Of a stretch of 64,000 nucleotides of DNA, positions 16,671-27,588 are shown piece by piece. A program made the translations under genes and the position numbers. Position 1 is the first letter of the stretch; every line of letters begins with the position of its first letter. The stretch lies in the NCBI RefSeq assembly GCF_001647715.1, contig NZ_CP015600.1, forward strand, positions 3,906,001 through 3,970,000, read 5' to 3'. Source of the stretch: Pseudomonas antarctica. Its GTDB lineage: Bacteria > Pseudomonadota > Gammaproteobacteria > Pseudomonadales > Pseudomonadaceae. Below the pieces are notes generated by a model. That model saw nothing but the letters and a program-made list of their open reading frames with translations, did no database searches and had not been told where the DNA came from.

Positions 16671-18818
16671 CTAGGGGGTTTGAGGGGTAAAGCCTTGAAG
16701 TGGCGAGCCGAACGGCACACCGCTATCGGGATCGATCGCATACCATTTTTCCTGCTCCTTGATGGCCTTCAGCGTTACCTGGTTAACCGTACCCTGTATG
16801 GGCGTCACCGGCTTGGCATTCGCCTTCTTGAGCATCTCGGATACGGTGGGAGCAGCATCATTGGCAAAGCGAGCCTTTGCGAAAAGATCAACAGGTACGT
16901 ACACCCCCATCCCGATCCCGACGGGAACGCCCTTGCGCGCACGTCTTAGAAAATCTCCCAGTCGACTCGGCTGGTTCGGCAGACCAAAGAAGCCTTCACT
17001 CGGATTAAATATCCCCCGCAGCAATGCAGTGCCTTCCTTGAGAACAGAGACACGAAATGCCTGCTTGTTCAGCCGTGATGCAAACCTGATCGCGTTCCAT
17101 GCTTTGCGGGTGGCCTGTAATCCTCCCGCGCCAATAAACAGCAACGTATCAATTGCCAAGCCTTTCAAGCCGTCCTTGATATTGCCCTCATAGATGTCAA
17201 CCAATGGGCCGATGAACGAAATCATCGACACCAGCGCGCGACCATTTTCTTTGCTCATCAGACGATTGACGTAGCCCCGAACGTTATCTTCGCTGGGCAG
17301 CACTGCATTCGCATGATCAATGAATGCCTGGCGATGCCCGCTATAGTTGCCTATGTAATTCCCCGAAAGTATAACGTCGATAATCGCCTGGCTTTTGGCG
17401 GAGCCAAAGGTGTCAGGCACCCACTCATTGCGGTTGTCACCCGACCCTTTCGACGCAGCCGCCGCCATGGAAGCCCCTACTTTGGAAATGATCACCTTCG
17501 ACGAGGTATTGTTACGAGGCGCCTCCCCCGTGAGGTATGCGTTGAAATCAAAAGGTGCTTGAGTGCCCCGCAAATACCGAAGTGTCTTCGTGCCACTTCG
17601 CCATCTGGGCACGGTCTCTTCTTCGATGACACCATCATTCAGGCTCAATCTTTTCCCCGCCAAACTGGCCGTGCGATCAATAACCGTCCCGGACGTGGGG
17701 AAAAACTCAAGCAACCGATTTTTTCCCTCGTATTTGATGACCAGCAACACCCCGTGCCAACCCCGATTCTCGGCGACTTTACTTCCCCTGCCGGCGTCTT
17801 CGGGCTGCGTCTCACCGGTTTCCCGACGCAGCCTATAGACCTGGACCTCGCCCCATTCCATAGCCTGCCGAACGTCAAGCGGCAAGTCTGCAAGACTCAT
17901 CTTCATGAGTGAGGGCATCGCCCCTTTGACATTACTCAGATAGTGATCGACTGCACCCCCGACCTGATCGGCAATAGGAGGAAGTGTCTTTATCCGGGCG
18001 TCAAATTGCGCTTGTGTAATCCGAGGATGACTGAAGGAAAACCAATGCTGATGCAGATCCCCCGTTGCATACGCCTCAACCAACGTCGGCCACTTCGTAT
18101 TAATGCCGACACCTGAGAGGCTGCGTTGAGTGGCGGGCTTTCTCACTGTGATTGTTTCTATCTCACTGTCAGTCAACTCCGGGAACGCTTGTTTCAGCGC
18201 CTTGATTGCGAGGCTGCTACGGGTGGGCGGTGCCGTCCCCAGGGTGACTATGGATTGCTCGACCGCCTCGGAACGACGAGTAATGCCGTCAGAAGCCAAC
18301 TGATAATCGCCGGGCGTATAGTTACCGTCACTACGCCGGGGCACAGTACCGGTCATGATTCCCACATCGAGCACCCGCTTTGCACCCAGTGCTATAGCCA
18401 GGGCTTGCTGTTGCGGCTGGACGGTTTCCAGGGTGGTCAGTGCTCCAAGCTCATTCAGGCTCATGCCGCGACTGGCTCCAGCACCGCCCCACACTTCGGC
18501 CAATGCACTGCCCAGGCTAACCGTCATCCACGCCGGGCTGCCTACACGTATTTTGTCTGGAGACTGACGTAGCGGCTCAGGGAGCTTTGTTGACTCCTGC
18601 TGGTCAGGTTTCACCAGAAACTCCGGGGCGGCGTGTGCCAGGAACAGATGAGCCACCAACGGCGCAGCACGTGCGCTCACGCCTTTTTTCTCGATTAAGT
18701 GTTTTTCAAAGTCTTTGCGTACAGCCCGCATTTCACGACCCATATTGGCCGGAGTGTAAAATTGATAACCGGCGGCGCTTCCCTGGGCGGCGGGAACATT
18801 AGGCTCGACACTGAGCAT
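16671..18818 (-). CDS. Downstream part of a large toxin-like protein interrupted by a TGA
   Basis: A 715-residue reading frame that continues, in the same frame, the ORF at 18885-20507: only the TGA at 18887-18885 and 22 sense codons separate them. The 22 codons read like protein. No good ribosome site precedes this ATG, so it may be translated poorly or only by readthrough. The protein resembles very large Pseudomonas toxin-like proteins of uncertain function; I recognise no catalytic motif. There is a hydrophobic stretch near residues 518-562 (LVSMISFIGPLVDIYEG, GLAIDTLLFIGAGGLQ), as in putative membrane-inserting toxins. It starts just downstream of a probable nonsense mutation. Confidence 0.6.
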   Translation of the reverse strand: MLSVEPNVPAAQGSAAGYQFYTPANMGREMRAVRKDFEKHLIEKKGVSARAAPLVAHLFLAHAAPEFLVKPDQQESTKLPEPLRQSPDKIRVGSPAWMTVSLGSALAEVWGGAGASRGMSLNELGALTTLETVQPQQQALAIALGAKRVLDVGIMTGTVPRRSDGNYTPGDYQLASDGITRRSEAVEQSIVTLGTAPPTRSSLAIKALKQAFPELTDSEIETITVRKPATQRSLSGVGINTKWPTLVEAYATGDLHQHWFSFSHPRITQAQFDARIKTLPPIADQVGGAVDHYLSNVKGAMPSLMKMSLADLPLDVRQAMEWGEVQVYRLRRETGETQPEDAGRGSKVAENRGWHGVLLVIKYEGKNRLLEFFPTSGTVIDRTASLAGKRLSLNDGVIEEETVPRWRSGTKTLRYLRGTQAPFDFNAYLTGEAPRNNTSSKVIISKVGASMAAAASKGSGDNRNEWVPDTFGSAKSQAIIDVILSGNYIGNYSGHRQAFIDHANAVLPSEDNVRGYVNRLMSKENGRALVSMISFIGPLVDIYEGNIKDGLKGLAIDTLLFIGAGGLQATRKAWNAIRFASRLNKQAFRVSVLKEGTALLRGIFNPSEGFFGLPNQPSRLGDFLRRARKGVPVGIGMGVYVPVDLFAKARFANDAAPTVSEMLKKANAKPVTPIQGTVNQVTLKAIKEQEKWYAIDPDSGVPFGSPLQGFTPQTP

Positions 18819-18884
18819 GATGGCGGCGGTCAGCAGACTTTTGCGTTGCGCGGCATCGATATCGTCATCACCCTCCCCCTTATA

Positions 18885-18887
18885 TCA
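18885..18887 (-). other. In-frame TGA splitting a 1,278-codon toxin-like gene
   Basis: Codon 541 counted from the ATG at 20507. It is preceded by ...ELAQALG and followed by YKGEGDDDIDAA in the same frame, with no further stop until 16671. TGA differs from the Trp codon TGG by one base. A point nonsense mutation is the simplest reading; sequencing error, programmed readthrough or a natural two-gene arrangement are alternatives. Confidence 0.7.
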
Positions 18888-20507
18888 ACCCAACGCCTGG
18901 GCGAGTTCCCGACCCCACTGCTGGGCCTGCGGGGTGTTGAGTAGTTCGTCCCAGATCGGGTCTGCCTTGGCTGCTGTTTCCTGCGGGTCGACTTGCGTCA
19001 CGATCTGACGCCCCCATGCGAGCCCTATGGTATTGGCGCCATACTTCTGATCCGTCGCCAGCGAAATCAACGTAGTTTTGTCGCTCGCCGACAAGGTGCC
19101 CGCAGCCCATGCCTGGGGCAGTAATTTCGCATAATTGCCGACAGGCGCAGTCGGTGGGAAGTGGGTGCGCAACCATTGGGCGGCGGCGCGAGCCTGCCCT
19201 GCGGTATCGAGTGCACCCAGGCCCATCGACCTCGCGACCTGCCGCAGATCGTGGCGATCGTCTGAGTAGAGCGCGTTACCCGTCTGCTCGCTCAACACGA
19301 CAACCGCCGCTAATGCGTCTTTCAACGGCTGGCTCCAACGATCACTGACAGGTACATCCAGCCACTGATTCAGGGTCGGTTGCAGCACTTGCAGGTGGCC
19401 TTCGCTGATACGAACCGCCTGGTCCGGCAAGGTTTGCCCCAGATCCGCCAGAACACCCTGCATCTCAGGCAGTGCAACCAGCTCGGCCAGGCGCCTGCGG
19501 GCCTCATCATCACGTTTCAACGGGTTTGTTCGAGAGACCTCAAACTCGGTACCCGATAACGATAATGGCCTACTGTCCGCAACGCCCAGCGCCGTGCGTT
19601 CCAGCGCGTCGGCGAGGTTTTCTCGATCATCGAGCTCATTGATAACACGCTTTGACCATTCAGACCGGAGTGGGTGATTGCGTGTTTCCGCTGCAGACAA
19701 CGCAGGCCAGCCTGCCTCCAGGCTTGTCACAAGCGCATTCGCTTGCTCGGCGGTATGTGGCGGACTGACGCCATAAAACAAGCTCGCCACATTCCGCGAA
19801 ATTTGCTGGCTGTTGATAGAGACATAAGGCACACCCTGGTGCGTGGGGTCTAACGCCTCAAGCGCGTGCATCACACGCGCCGATACCTGCCACCAACCAG
19901 AGGTGTCTTGCAGGGTGTATGCCTGATGAGAGGTCACGCCATTATGGGTAACAAGGCCCGATACAGCGTTTTTGCCGATCGTCACCGAGTCCAGGGAAAA
20001 ACCCTTGCCCCTCAACCAGGCTAAAACCTCGGGCTGATTCAGCACGCGCTTGTAGATGTCGAACGGCTGAGACATCAGCGACCGCACGGGCACGGTCACC
20101 AGCGCATCCGGCACACTGCCCATCTGCGCAATCAACTGCGTCTGAAGGGTTTCATCTGCATCGGCGGAGTGAGAGTGCGCACCCGCCAACAGGCCCAGCG
20201 TGTTGCGCGCAGGTTTGTCAGGCGTCTGCACAAGCGCGCGTTTCTCGCGCCGTACAGCGACAGGGTCGGTACCCTCGGAAGGTTGCCCGAATCGCCCGGG
20301 CGATCTCAGGCCTCCACGTGTTTCGATGGGCGCGAACACGGGCAATTGTTTTTGATCGCCTTCCGGTGCAGGCGGCGCAAAACCGCCCAGGCTTTGGCGT
20401 GCAGGTTGGGGAGACTCGGAGGATGAAGCGAATGTGAAAGGTGAATTATCCGCGGGCGATGGGCGCCCATTTTGAGAATTGGCGTACGGGATAAGGGAAA
20501 TTGGCAT
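18885..20507 (-). CDS. N-terminal part of a large toxin-like protein (truncated by TGA)
   Basis: A 540-residue ORF from the ATG at 20507 (MPISLIPYANSQNG; a TTG two codons upstream is less likely). The first 120 residues are rich in Pro, Ser and Gln, a disordered leader typical of secreted effectors. The remainder is soluble, without a signal peptide or obvious membrane helix. I do not recognise a catalytic domain. The frame ends at a TGA and continues directly into the next ORF (see 16671-18818), so this is probably the 5' half of a disrupted gene. The pair sits between the antiporter operon and the HIT gene with no mobile element at its edges. Confidence 0.6.
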   Translation of the reverse strand: MPISLIPYANSQNGRPSPADNSPFTFASSSESPQPARQSLGGFAPPAPEGDQKQLPVFAPIETRGGLRSPGRFGQPSEGTDPVAVRREKRALVQTPDKPARNTLGLLAGAHSHSADADETLQTQLIAQMGSVPDALVTVPVRSLMSQPFDIYKRVLNQPEVLAWLRGKGFSLDSVTIGKNAVSGLVTHNGVTSHQAYTLQDTSGWWQVSARVMHALEALDPTHQGVPYVSINSQQISRNVASLFYGVSPPHTAEQANALVTSLEAGWPALSAAETRNHPLRSEWSKRVINELDDRENLADALERTALGVADSRPLSLSGTEFEVSRTNPLKRDDEARRRLAELVALPEMQGVLADLGQTLPDQAVRISEGHLQVLQPTLNQWLDVPVSDRWSQPLKDALAAVVVLSEQTGNALYSDDRHDLRQVARSMGLGALDTAGQARAAAQWLRTHFPPTAPVGNYAKLLPQAWAAGTLSASDKTTLISLATDQKYGANTIGLAWGRQIVTQVDPQETAAKADPIWDELLNTPQAQQWGRELAQALG

Positions 20508-20712
20508 AATCAATCCTCTGCAACAGAGCCACTGAAAAGTGTCCTCGTCCTAAGAACCGTTGCAGCCAAACTAGGAAAAAAAACCCGCCCCCTCTATAAG
20601 AGAATTCTGATCCTCCCATTAAAAAATCCAGGCAACCGAAGCCCTCTCACCGTTCTTTATATTTCTCAGGCCTGCCCCCACATTTGGATGGGGGGATAGC
20701 GCCAGATAATCC

Positions 20713-21171
20713 TTAAGCAAACGAGCGGATGCGCGCCGCCAACTGCGCCAATTCGGCATCATCTGCCCGCACGAAATCGTGGGACGAGATATAGCCCTCA
20801 TAGGCCTCAAAAAATTTATCCACTTTGGAACTGATGGGCTTGAATGCGCTGTCCTGACCCGTGCCATGCATGGGGAACAGCTTCGCGTGCAGATGATCCA
20901 CGCCGTACCCTTCCAGCATCATCCCCGTGCGCGCCACGTCAGGAAACGCCCGATCAATCTGCAGCGCGGTTTTCTTCGCCGCCACGACTAAATCAGCCAG
21001 CACGGCATCTGACTGCGCAAACGCATAGCTGCCGTAATGCTGCTTGGGGATCACCACACTGAAACCCGGCGTGTTGGGGAAAATCGACAAGAACGCCATA
21101 TGGTGTTCGTCCTCCCACAGAATGTGGGCGGGAGAGGTCCTTCGGACAATGCTGCAAAAAATACAATCCAT
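20713..21171 (-). CDS. HIT-family protein (histidine-triad nucleotide hydrolase/transferase)
   Basis: A 152-residue HIT-domain protein. It starts MDCIFCSIVRRTSP, with the two cysteines common at this position, and carries the histidine triad as DHLHAKLFPMHG near residue 93, slightly divergent from H-x-H-x-H. The family hydrolyses phosphoramidate or dinucleotide substrates; the physiological role here is unknown. A Cys-rich start and IPKQHYGSYAF segment support the family. Confidence 0.87.
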   Translation of the reverse strand: MDCIFCSIVRRTSPAHILWEDEHHMAFLSIFPNTPGFSVVIPKQHYGSYAFAQSDAVLADLVVAAKKTALQIDRAFPDVARTGMMLEGYGVDHLHAKLFPMHGTGQDSAFKPISSKVDKFFEAYEGYISSHDFVRADDAELAQLAARIRSFA

Positions 21172-21409
21172 CTTGGATATCCACCGGTTTCTTCATGAGT
21201 TTGGTCGTCGCCGCCCTATAAAACCATGATTCGGCGGGCGTCAAAAAATGTATTTCCACAAAGTTCCTCGACAAAAGCCGCCTAAGCGTTATGAATCGCC
21301 AGCAAAGGCGGTGCGACGGTTGAGCAGTTGGCGAGTATTGCGGGCTTTGGGATACGGGCGGTTGGTGCAAAACTGTAGAGGACTATGTGTTCAAGGAGAT
21401 TTACTTTTA

Positions 21410-21961
21410 ATGGATATCAAATGCTCCGTCTTCATCGCGGCCAGCGTCGACGGTTTCATCGCTCGGCCAGACGGTGATATCGAGTGGCTGCACCGGCCAG
21501 AGTACGAAACCGCGCAGCTGAATGGCCTGACCTACGACAGTTTTATCGCCACGGTCGATGCGCTGGTGATGGGCCGCAAAACCCTGGAAAAAGTCGTGTC
21601 CTTCCCGGAGTGGCCCTATAAAGGCACGCCTGTCATCGCCCTCTCGCACCAATCATTAGCGCTACCCGCCCATGTGCAGGGCAAGGTTGAGGTGATGTCG
21701 GCGGACGTCACCACCCTCGTCAAACAGTTAGCCGAGCGCGGCATGAAACACCTGTATATCGATGGGGGCCAAACGATCCAGGCGTTTCTTGAAGCAGGCC
21801 TGATCGACGAGTTGATCATCACCCGTATTCCGGTTCTGTTGGGCAAAGGGGTTCCCCTGTTCAGCCAGATCGGCAGTGAGCGTGAACTGCGCCATGTCGG
21901 CACGTATGTGTCGCAGAATGGGTTTGTTCAGAGTACGTATCGGGTCGTTGAAGCAACCTGA
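21410..21961 (+). CDS. Dihydrofolate reductase-family protein (RibD C-terminal domain)
   Basis: A 183-residue protein of the YwjB/RibD_C type: N-terminal SVFIAASVDGFIARPDGDIE, central DALVMGRKTLEKVVSF, and C-terminal LYIDGGQTIQAFLEAGLIDE. These are the NADPH-binding and substrate-pocket regions of the fold. The ATG at 21410 is chosen for the AAGGAG 10-15 bases upstream; upstream in-frame codons look non-coding. Not the housekeeping FolA; the substrate is unknown. Confidence 0.87.
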   Translation: MDIKCSVFIAASVDGFIARPDGDIEWLHRPEYETAQLNGLTYDSFIATVDALVMGRKTLEKVVSFPEWPYKGTPVIALSHQSLALPAHVQGKVEVMSADVTTLVKQLAERGMKHLYIDGGQTIQAFLEAGLIDELIITRIPVLLGKGVPLFSQIGSERELRHVGTYVSQNGFVQSTYRVVEAT

Positions 21962-22060
21962 CGCTCCTATAGCGATGCGGTTAACCGCCATGCCAACACT
22001 CGGAAGTTTCCGACAGCTTTTTAGGGTTACCCCTCGGAAGATGGCTGCCTAATCTTCCGG

Positions 22061-22284
22061 GGTCGCTGCAAATTCAGCGACCGGGTTTCGCAGCCCGGTT
22101 AAACTCTAGACGCACAGCGTCCACCTCAAGATAGCGGGCGCTTTTTTATGCCTGATGTTATGGCGGCTGTGCGCGGGATACCTTCGGGTATGCCGGGTGC
22201 CTAGAGTCCCGGTCTGCGAACCTGCGTACAGCTGCCACCCGATTATCGTTTCGCAGCGATGGGTGGTGACTCCAATACTCTAGG
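22061..22284 (+). ncRNA. Structured leader with C4-type antisense switch upstream of DUF6124 gene
   Basis: The 332-base gap before the DUF6124 gene is densely structured. Hairpins: GGTCGCTG/CAGCGACC (22061-22082, perfect 8 bp), CCGGG/CCCGG (22081-22098), GACGC-ACA-GCGTC (22109-22121), ATACC-TTCG-GGTAT around 22179-22192, and CACCC..ATCG/CGAT..GGGTG (22236-22265). The loop TTTCGCAG occurs twice (22086-22093, 22249-22256). ACTCTAG also occurs twice (22103-22109, and 22277-22283 where it overlaps the ribosome site TAGGAG). A central strand carries the complements of both: CCTAGAGT (22200-22207) and CTGCGAA (22214-22220). This a/b, a'/b', a/b layout is that of the C4 antisense RNA of phages P1/P7. 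The RNA family assignment is inference. Confidence 0.65.
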
Positions 22285-22293
22285 AGCTTCGCC

Positions 22294-22629
22294 ATGATTA
22301 AAGACAGTCCAAACCCGCCGTCAGATTCAACCGCGTTTCACGCTGCTGCTCATCGAGCAATTAACCATTATCTGAATCCTTCCGAGAAACCAGAGGCGTC
22401 TGCTGAAAGCCATGGTGTGTTTACCGTGCGCGAAGGATTAGACGTCGAGACGCTGCTGGTCAATGCTTCGGAGGATCTTGCGTCAGTTCAAGCGCTGGCA
22501 AGCCATTTGGCGTTTGAGGTAGACGGCAATCCCCGCAGCGTGGTGCTCGGAATTTGCCGGATGCTGGAGGGAATCCAGTTGATGGTGGAAAAAACACTAA
22601 GCCTCAATTCCAGCCCAACGCAGGCATAA
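22294..22629 (+). CDS. DUF6124 (formerly DUF3077)-family small protein
   Basis: A 111-residue soluble protein of a Pseudomonas-specific family of unknown function. Characteristic are the C-terminal helices with LLVNASEDLASVQALASHLA and SVVLGICRMLEGIQLMVEKT. A second member is encoded at 58960-59310 with the same architecture (DALVHASDLLRSAAAAAYES, then YLIDMAKAMVEQTL). A strong TAGGAG sits 7 bases before the ATG, but it lies inside a possible antisense target (see the leader RNA), so translation is probably controlled. Confidence 0.85.
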   Translation: MIKDSPNPPSDSTAFHAAAHRAINHYLNPSEKPEASAESHGVFTVREGLDVETLLVNASEDLASVQALASHLAFEVDGNPRSVVLGICRMLEGIQLMVEKTLSLNSSPTQA

Positions 22630-22665
22630 ACCCAACAACAGCGGGTATGCAGAGTGGGCACGGTA

Positions 22666-22760
22666 AAATGTGGGAGCGGGCTTGCTCGCGAAAACGGAGT
22701 GTCAGTTGATACATCTTTAACTGATCCACCGCATTCGCGAGCAAGCCCGCTCCCACATTT
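22666..22760. repeat. REP pair (TGTGGGAGCGGGCTTGCTCG type)
   Basis: Inverted arms AAATGTGGGAGCGGGCTTGC and its complement surround a 40-base spacer, between the DUF6124 gene and the convergent cysS. This REP variant differs from the GAGCTGGCTTGCC type seen elsewhere in the window. Confidence 0.85.
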
Positions 22761-22792
22761 GGATTGGGTAGGTCGCTGAAATAACACCGTGC

Positions 22793-22827
22793 AAAAAAAC
22801 GCCCCGAACCAGTCGGGGCGTTTTTTA
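22793..22827. terminator. Bidirectional intrinsic terminator between DUF6124 gene and cysS
   Basis: CGCCCCGA (22800-22807) and TCGGGGCG (22813-22820) form a perfect 8-bp stem with loop ACCAG, flanked by seven A on the left and six T on the right. It can end transcription from both sides; cysS stops at 22843. Confidence 0.9.
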
Positions 22828-22842
22828 TTCAGCGTTTACCGA

Positions 22843-24231
<1,389 letters not shown>

Positions 24232-24252
24232 GACGTATCCCTTAAGACTTGA

Positions 24253-25953
24253 TCACTGGCCCCACGAATCACGCAAGGTCACGGTACGGTTGAATACCGG
24301 AGCACCGGGTTTCGAGTCCTTGATATCCGCGCAGAAGTAACCTTCGCGCTCGAACTGGAAACGGTCTTCCGGCTGTGCGTCGCCAAGCGATGGCTCGGCA
24401 CGACAACCTGTAAGCACTTGCAGCGAGTCAGGGTTGATGTTGTCGAGGAAACTCGCGCTGTCTTCGGCCTTCTCAGGGTTGGCCGAACGGAACAGGCGAT
24501 CGTACAGGCGCACTTCGCATTCGATGCTCGCAGCGGCCGGCACCCAGTGCACGACGCCTTTGACCTTGCGGCCTTCCGGGTTCTTGCCCAGGGTTTCCGG
24601 GTCGTAGGAGCAACGCAGTTCGACGATGTTGCCATCGGCGTCCTTGATGGCTTCGTCGGCACGGATCACGTAGCTGCCGCGCAGGCGCACTTCGCCGTTC
24701 GGCTCCAGGCGCTTGTAGCCTTTTGGCGGCTCTTCCATGAAGTCATCACGGTCGATGTAGATTTCGCGAGCGAACGGCAGCTTGCGCACGCCCAGCTCTT
24801 CTTTCTGCGGATGACGCGGCAGCTCGAGGTGGTCGACCTTGTCTTCCGGGTAGTTGGTGATCACGACTTTCAACGGACGCAGCACGCACATGGCGCGCGG
24901 CGCGTTCGCGTCCAGATCCTGACGGATGCTGAACTCAAGCATGCCGTAATCGACCACACCGTCAGAACGGTTGGTGCCGACCATGTCGCAGAAATTGCGG
25001 ATCGACGCCGGGGTGTAGCCACGACGACGGAAACCCGAAAGGGTCGACATGCGCGGGTCGTCCCAGCCATGCACGTGCTTTTCATCGACCAGTTGCTTGA
25101 GCTTGCGCTTGCTGGTGATGGTGTAGTTCAGGTTCAGGCGGCTGAATTCGTACTGACGCGGGTGCGCCGGTACCGGCAGGCTGTCGAGGAACCATTCGTA
25201 CAGTGGACGGTGGCTTTCGAACTCCAGGGTGCAAATGGAGTGGGTGATGCCTTCGATGGCGTCCGACTGGCCGTGGGTGAAGTCGTAGTTCGGGTAGATG
25301 CACCACTTGTCACCGGTCTGGTGATGGTGGGCATGGCGAATGCGGTACATGATCGGGTCGCGCAGGTTCATGTTCGGCGAGGCCATGTCGATCTTGGCGC
25401 GCAGCACGCGGGCGCCGTCCGGGAACTCACCGGCGCGCATGCGGTTGAACCAGTCCAGGTTCTCTTCCACCGAACGGTCGCGGAACGGGCTGTTCTTGCC
25501 AGGCTCGGTCAGGCTGCCACGGTATTCCTTGGCTTGCTCGGGGGTCAGGTCGTCAACGTAGGCCTTGCCAGCCTTGATCAACTCGACGGCCCAGTCGAAC
25601 AACTGGTCGAAATACTTGGATGCATAGCGCACTTCACCGGACCATTCGAAGCCCAGCCACTTGATGTCGCTTTCGATGGCGTCGATGTATTCCTGGTCTT
25701 CCTTGGCCGGGTTGGTGTCGTCGAAACGCAGGTGCGTGACGCCACCGAACTCCTGGGCCAGGCCGAAGTTCACACAAATCGACTTGGCGTGACCGATGTG
25801 CAGGTAGCCGTTGGGCTCTGGCGGGAAACGGGTGACGATCTGCGTATGCTTGCCCGAATCCAGGTCCGCCTGGATGATCGGGCGCAGGAAATTGACCGGG
25901 ACGGCAGGTCCGGCCTTGGAATTCGAGGTAGGGTCGACAGTGGGCTTGCTCAT
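24253..25953 (-). CDS. glnS: Glutaminyl-tRNA synthetase
   Basis: A 566-residue class I enzyme forming Gln-tRNA. Motifs: [15 protein letters not shown] near residue 48, the KMSKS counterpart as TITSKRKL, and the C-terminal beta-barrel anticodon domains (KGVVHWV). The ATG at 25953 (MSKPTVDP) is used; the in-frame extension to 26052 lacks family similarity. Divergent from ppiB, with a 259-base gap in which I see nothing definite besides promoters that must exist. Confidence 0.97.
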   Translation of the reverse strand: MSKPTVDPTSNSKAGPAVPVNFLRPIIQADLDSGKHTQIVTRFPPEPNGYLHIGHAKSICVNFGLAQEFGGVTHLRFDDTNPAKEDQEYIDAIESDIKWLGFEWSGEVRYASKYFDQLFDWAVELIKAGKAYVDDLTPEQAKEYRGSLTEPGKNSPFRDRSVEENLDWFNRMRAGEFPDGARVLRAKIDMASPNMNLRDPIMYRIRHAHHHQTGDKWCIYPNYDFTHGQSDAIEGITHSICTLEFESHRPLYEWFLDSLPVPAHPRQYEFSRLNLNYTITSKRKLKQLVDEKHVHGWDDPRMSTLSGFRRRGYTPASIRNFCDMVGTNRSDGVVDYGMLEFSIRQDLDANAPRAMCVLRPLKVVITNYPEDKVDHLELPRHPQKEELGVRKLPFAREIYIDRDDFMEEPPKGYKRLEPNGEVRLRGSYVIRADEAIKDADGNIVELRCSYDPETLGKNPEGRKVKGVVHWVPAAASIECEVRLYDRLFRSANPEKAEDSASFLDNINPDSLQVLTGCRAEPSLGDAQPEDRFQFEREGYFCADIKDSKPGAPVFNRTVTLRDSWGQ

Positions 25954-26212
25954 AGGATCCTTGAACAGACAGGTTCGTGGCCAGGTGGGGCCAGATAAAA
26001 CAAAGGGCTCATAATAGCCGAAGCAGTCAAGACACTGACAGGCTGGGACCAAAAACTGCTGTTTAATTCCTCTTTTAATGACCGGGGCGATAAAAAACCA
26101 CCTCGAAATTCCCGCCGGGCACGCTAAACTGCGCGCCTTGGCCCTCGTTTAGCCAGACAGGTAAGACGCCCCGGCGTCCAAACCCACGAATTCCCTGAAA
26201 AGAGTAGTGAAC

Positions 26213-26716
26213 ATGACTCAAGTCAAACTGACCACCAACCACGGTGACATCGTCATCGAGCTGAACGCCGAGAAAGCGCCGATCACCGTCGCCAACTTCA
26301 TCGAATACGTTAAAGCCGGCCACTACGAAAACACCGTTTTCCACCGTGTCATCGGCAACTTCATGGTCCAGGGCGGCGGTTTCGAGCCCGGCATGAAAGA
26401 AAAGAAAGACAAGCGCCCAAGCATCCAGAACGAAGCAGACAACGGCCTCTCCAACGACAAGTACACCGTCGCCATGGCCCGTACCATGGAGCCACATTCG
26501 GCCTCCGCGCAGTTCTTCATCAACGTGGCCGACAACGCCTTCCTGAATCACAGCGGCAAGAACGTGCAGGGTTGGGGTTACGCGGTATTCGGTAAAGTGA
26601 CCGAAGGCCAGGACGTCGTCGACAAGATCAAAGGCGTGCAAACCACCGGTAAAGCCGGTCACCAGGATGTTCCGGTAGAAGACGTAATCGTCGAGAAAGC
26701 CGAGATCGTTGGGTGA
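26213..26716 (+). CDS. ppiB: Peptidyl-prolyl cis-trans isomerase B (cyclophilin)
   Basis: A 167-residue cytoplasmic cyclophilin that isomerises Xaa-Pro bonds. Active-site motifs [13 protein letters not shown] and [16 protein letters not shown] are present, with a Trp near residue 124. There is no signal peptide, so PpiB rather than periplasmic PpiA. The ATG at 26213 ([11 protein letters not shown]) fits the family; an in-frame GTG lies two codons upstream. Its stop overlaps the lpxH start (GTGA). Confidence 0.95.
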   Translation: MTQVKLTTNHGDIVIELNAEKAPITVANFIEYVKAGHYENTVFHRVIGNFMVQGGGFEPGMKEKKDKRPSIQNEADNGLSNDKYTVAMARTMEPHSASAQFFINVADNAFLNHSGKNVQGWGYAVFGKVTEGQDVVDKIKGVQTTGKAGHQDVPVEDVIVEKAEIVG

Positions 26717-27462
26717 TATTGCTGATTTCAGATTTGCATCTGGAAGAGGAGCGCCCGGACATCACCCGGGCGTTTCTGGATTTGCTCCACGGCCGCGCCC
26801 GTGGCGCCCAGGCGTTGTACATTCTGGGGGACTTCTTTGAAGCCTGGATTGGCGACGATGGGATGACTCCGTTCCAGCGCTCGATTTGCGAGGCTCTGCG
26901 TGAGCTGAGCGACAGTGGCACCCCGATTTTTATCATGCATGGCAACCGGGACTTCCTGATCGGCAAGGCATTCTGCAAAGCGGCAGGCGCCACCTTGCTC
27001 AAGGACCCCAGTGTCGTGCAGTTCTATGGCGAGCCTGTGCTGTTGATGCACGGCGACAGCCTCTGCACCCGCGACGTCGGCTATATGAAGCTGCGGCGCA
27101 TCCTGCGTAATCCGATTGTGCTGTTTATCCTGCGCCACCTGCCCTTGCGTACCCGGCACAAGCTGGCCCGCAAGCTGCGCAGCGAGAGCAGCGCCCAGGT
27201 ACGCATGAAAGCCAACGACATTGTCGATGTGACGCCCGAGGAAGTGCCGCGGGTGATGCAGCAGTTCGGCGTGCGCACCCTGGTCCACGGCCATACGCAC
27301 CGCCCGGCCATTCATAAGTTGCAGATTGGTGACCAGGCGGCCAAGCGCATCGTGCTGGGGGATTGGGACAAGCAGGGCTGGGCCTTGCAGGTGGATGAGC
27401 AAGGGTTTCAGTTGGCGGCGTTTGACTTCGTCAATCCGCAACTGGCGTTGCCCGGCGCATAA
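26713..27462 (+). CDS. lpxH: UDP-2,3-diacylglucosamine diphosphatase
   Basis: Lipid A biosynthesis: cleaves UDP-2,3-diacylglucosamine to lipid X and UMP at the inner membrane. The 249-residue metallophosphoesterase has all metal motifs: SDLHL near residue 6, GDFFE near 40, GNRD near 79, MHGDSLC near 114, and HGHTHRP near 195. The GTG start overlaps the ppiB stop, the common ppiB-lpxH pairing. Confidence 0.96.
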   Translation: MILLISDLHLEEERPDITRAFLDLLHGRARGAQALYILGDFFEAWIGDDGMTPFQRSICEALRELSDSGTPIFIMHGNRDFLIGKAFCKAAGATLLKDPSVVQFYGEPVLLMHGDSLCTRDVGYMKLRRILRNPIVLFILRHLPLRTRHKLARKLRSESSAQVRMKANDIVDVTPEEVPRVMQQFGVRTLVHGHTHRPAIHKLQIGDQAAKRIVLGDWDKQGWALQVDEQGFQLAAFDFVNPQLALPGA

Positions 27463-27482
27463 CTCAAGCACAACCCCAATCA

Positions 27483-27573
27483 AATGTGGGAGCTGGCTTG
27501 CCTGCGATGCAGACAACTCGGTACATCAGATACTCCGAGGTGATGCTATCGCAGGCAAGCCAGCTCCCACATT
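27483..27573. repeat. REP pair (TGTGGGAGCTGGCTTGCC type)
   Basis: Inverted REP units between the convergent lpxH and efflux MFS genes; arms read AATGTGGGAGCTGGCTTGCC and its complement around a spacer of about 35 bases. Confidence 0.85.
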
Positions 27574-27588
27574 GATTGAGTACACCCG

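Noticed and set aside
16671..20507. TGA read as selenocysteine
   Set aside because: The large toxin-like protein is not a redox enzyme family and no SECIS-like hairpin directly after the TGA was evident; a Trp nonsense change is simpler.
20676..20700. C-rich/G-rich imperfect hairpin downstream of the HIT gene as a terminator
   Set aside because: The stem is imperfect and lacks a T-run on the minus strand; it resembles a decayed REP fragment.
22109..22147. GACGC hairpin followed by GCGGGCGC and TTTTTT as a simple intrinsic terminator of the DHFR-family gene
   Set aside because: The T-run is not directly preceded by a stable stem; it is better seen as part of the structured leader, although premature termination there cannot be excluded.
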